A stretch of 6,428 nt of DNA from Oscillospiraceae bacterium (GTDB lineage: Bacteria; Bacillota; Clostridia; Oscillospirales; Ruminococcaceae), in contig WRLS01000117.1 in assembly GCA_009776345.1 (NCBI GenBank), forward strand, positions 1 to 6,428, in the 5' to 3' direction. A program made the position numbers and the translations under genes. Of this stretch, positions 4,996-6,428 are shown in pieces (position 1 is the stretch's first letter; each line of letters opens with the position of its first letter). Under the pieces are notes generated by a model, which saw only the letters and a list, made by a program, of their open reading frames with translations, did no database searches and had not been told where the DNA came from.

Positions 4996-5014
4996 CCGCC
5001 CCTCGGCGGCTTTT
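4996..5014 (+). terminator. Weak plus-strand hairpin with short T tract (repeat of 4855-4870)
   Basis: CCGCC-CCTC-GGCGG is followed by C and TTTT on the plus strand. The core CCGCCCCTCGGCGGC is identical to the terminator at 4855-4870 but flanked by T on the other side. No plus-strand gene precedes it, so it is more likely a copy of a short palindromic repeat than a working terminator. The two copies flank the 27-bp pair, and together they fill most of the 243 bp between the two neighbouring genes. Confidence 0.45.
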
Positions 5015-5052
5015 CCGCATGGCTGTATTAGCTTGCCCCGAAAAAAGCGGGA

Positions 5053-5481
5053 TTACTCTTTACCGTCCCCGTCACAGCCGCAGCCGCAATCACAGCCGTC
5101 AACTATGCCGTCAAGGTCAAACTCCAAGGACTCCCCGCAGCCGGGGCATAAAATCTCGCCTTCATCTAGCATATCCTCATCAACGCAGGTCACAACAGAG
5201 CAGGACGGGCAGGTCACTTCATACAGCTCGCCCTCAAAATCGTCGCCGTCCTCGTCGTCTGTGTCCCAAATTTCGTCAGTGATGTCGGATACCTCCTGCT
5301 CAAGCTCATCCACCCGGACGGTCAATATATCCACGCCGTCCTCAAGGTCGCTTACAGAAATCGCCAAATCATCAAGGATATCCATGATGGTCAGGATCAC
5401 TTTGCCTTCCTTTGTGCTGCCGTCAAAGCCGAAGCCCTCCACTAGCCCTTTGAGATACGCAATTTTTTCGCTTACATCCAT
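5053..5481 (-). CDS. CD1247-like acidic protein with zinc-ribbon tail
   Basis: This 142-residue, strongly acidic protein opens MDVSEKIAYLKGLVEGFGFD, the pattern of the CD1247 N-terminal domain found in Clostridia. A helical, heptad-like acidic segment covers about 43-72. A zinc ribbon follows: Cys91-x2-Cys94 and Cys112-x2-Cys115, with Cys99 between. The tail is Cys-rich (Cys130, 132, 134, 136, alternating with Asp and Gly), an unusual feature that might bind metal or simply be disordered. GGAGGG (5488-5493) is 6 bp before the ATG. It starts 34 bp after efp, so the two are almost certainly co-transcribed. The molecular function of the family is unknown to me. The link with efp suggests a housekeeping role near translation, which is inference only. 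Confidence 0.85.
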   Translation of the reverse strand: MDVSEKIAYLKGLVEGFGFDGSTKEGKVILTIMDILDDLAISVSDLEDGVDILTVRVDELEQEVSDITDEIWDTDDEDGDDFEGELYEVTCPSCSVVTCVDEDMLDEGEILCPGCGESLEFDLDGIVDGCDCGCGCDGDGKE

Positions 5482-5515
5482 GATTTTCCCTCCGGCATAT
5501 ATATTATTTTAATGC

Positions 5516-6073
5516 TTACGCCCTTTCCATGTACTCCCCCGTGCGCGTGTCTATGCGGATAATATCCCCTTGGTTGATAAACAGCGGCACACGGACCTCC
5601 GCCCCTGTTTCCAGTATTGCCGGTTTTGTGACATTTGTCGCGGTGTCGCCGCGGAAGCCGGGGTCGGTCTGCGTTATTTCCAGCTCGATGAACATCGGCG
5701 GCTCCACACCGAACACGCTGCCCTTGTATGACAATACCTTTACGTCCATGTTTTCTTTGACAAACTTGAAGCTGTCGCCCAAAACATCCTCGCCTACGGG
5801 GACGCTTTCATACGTCTCATTGTCCATAAAATAGTATAACCCGCCGTCGTTGTAAAGATACTGCATTTCCCTGCGCTCCACAAACGCGGCGGGGTATTTT
5901 TCGTTGGGGCTGAAGGTCCTCTCGGTCACGCTGCCGGTCATTACATTGCGTACCTTTGTGCGCACAAAAGCCGCGCCCTTGCCGGGCTTGACGTGCTGGA
6001 ACTCGATAATCTGCAGGACATTGCCGTCCATTTCAAACGTGACGCCGTTGCGGAAATCACCGGCGGAAATCAT
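5516..6073 (-). CDS. efp: Elongation factor P
   Basis: EF-P binds stalled ribosomes between the P and E sites and helps form peptide bonds at proline runs. The 185-residue length is normal, and all three domains are present. The N-terminal KOW-like domain begins MISAGDFRNG and has the tip loop KPGKGAAF (29-36), with Lys32 at the position that is modified in many bacteria. The central OB domain follows from about residue 65, and the C-terminal OB domain ends with the family signature GDIIRIDTRTGEYMER. The canonical MISAGDF start is chosen, although only a G-rich stretch (GGGGG) precedes the ATG rather than a strong Shine-Dalgarno. No modifying enzyme is in the window. In many Clostridia a pepP gene precedes efp; here a promoter and then repeat DNA precede it. 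Confidence 0.97.
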   Translation of the reverse strand: MISAGDFRNGVTFEMDGNVLQIIEFQHVKPGKGAAFVRTKVRNVMTGSVTERTFSPNEKYPAAFVERREMQYLYNDGGLYYFMDNETYESVPVGEDVLGDSFKFVKENMDVKVLSYKGSVFGVEPPMFIELEITQTDPGFRGDTATNVTKPAILETGAEVRVPLFINQGDIIRIDTRTGEYMERA

Positions 6074-6098
6074 AATCCCATACCCCCATTTCTATATC

Positions 6099-6127
6099 AT
6101 TCTACTTCATCACAGGCAAATTTGCAA
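6099..6127 (-). promoter_or_regulatory. Sigma-A-type promoter of efp
   Basis: On the minus strand, TTGCAA (6127-6122) and TAGAAT (6104-6099) are spaced exactly 17 bp. The expected transcription start is about 20 nt before the efp ATG. The promoter lies just outside the terminal repeat (6170-6428). efp therefore starts its own transcript rather than being read from an upstream gene. Confidence 0.65.
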
Positions 6128-6169
6128 GCTTTTCCGGCTAAACATTGGCAAACACATGAATATACAAAA

Positions 6170-6428
6170 CGCACAAAGCCACAAAGGCAAGTAGGCACAA
6201 ACCTAAAACAGGGAGCGACACCGGAAGCGCCCGCGCACGTAATTACAGCGGAAAAAGTCTTCAAATATTTCTTTTTCATAATTCCTTTTTTCGCGTTCAA
6301 GCCCTGGAGCTTGGCTCGGCTGAGCGATTGGGCGGATTATAGAACTATGCATATGACGTGCGCGATGAAAGGCACAAGGCTATGCGGCTTGTCGAAATGG
6401 GGGTCCGGGGTCTCCCCGGTGTGTTTTG
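6170..6428 (-). repeat. Right copy of ~257-bp dispersed repeat (inverse of 124-380)
   Basis: This is the reverse complement of 124-380, with the identical 50-bp block at 6210-6259 and the GC hairpin CCGGGG-TCT-CCCCGG (6405-6419). The match continues to the last base, so the repeat is cut by the end of the window. The left copy has a further 40 bp (81-123) of repeat on that side. A 67-codon frame on the minus strand (6097-6300) runs across this copy, but it needs a TTG start, is not kept in the other copy, and covers the efp promoter, so I do not call it a gene. Confidence 0.85.

Noticed and set aside
6097..6300. 67-codon minus-strand frame with a lipoprotein-like start (KTFSAVITCAGASG)
   Set aside because: It needs a TTG start or an internal ATG, overlaps the efp promoter, and lies in a dispersed repeat whose other copy does not keep the frame. 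It is treated as chance.

Overview
The window looks like a chromosomal contig from a Gram-positive anaerobe of the class Clostridia, possibly gut-associated and assembled from metagenomic reads. The evidence for Clostridia is an efp gene followed directly by a CD1247-type acidic protein, strong GGAGG-type ribosome binding sites, and several families of short palindromic repeats of a kind that fill intergenic DNA in many gut Clostridia. The placement is an inference from gene content, not from a marker-gene search. The first 17 bases match the end of an Illumina adapter and are not biological.

Layout. Positions 1-1065 hold no gene I can support. They are packed with inverted repeats, including the left copy of a ~257-bp element whose inverted copy closes the window at 6170-6428. 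Two plus-strand genes follow, a beta-lactamase-family serine hydrolase (1066-2031) and a small protein resembling the universal-stress fold (2184-2588). Positions 2578-2948, between convergent genes, are a mosaic of at least four palindromic repeat types. The other four genes are on the minus strand. Read in their own direction they are efp (6073-5516), a CD1247-like zinc-ribbon protein (5481-5053), a 50-residue protein (4809-4657) and a class B penicillin-binding protein (4546-2939).

How they fit together. efp and the CD1247-like gene are 34 bp apart and share a good sigma-A-type promoter at 6099-6127, so they are probably one transcript that ends at a minus-strand terminator at 4850-4871. 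The 50-residue gene is followed at once by a long hairpin with T tracts on both sides. On the minus strand that T tract sits two bases from the ribosome binding site of the PBP gene, leaving no room for a promoter between them.

I do not see a defence system, CRISPR array, transposase, prophage or biosynthetic cluster. The genes are mostly ordinary housekeeping or small hypothetical genes. The unusual content is the repeats: a 7-bp-periodic palindromic family (four copies, two of which supply the stop codons of the convergent genes), paired 27-bp palindromes, and the large terminal inverted repeat.
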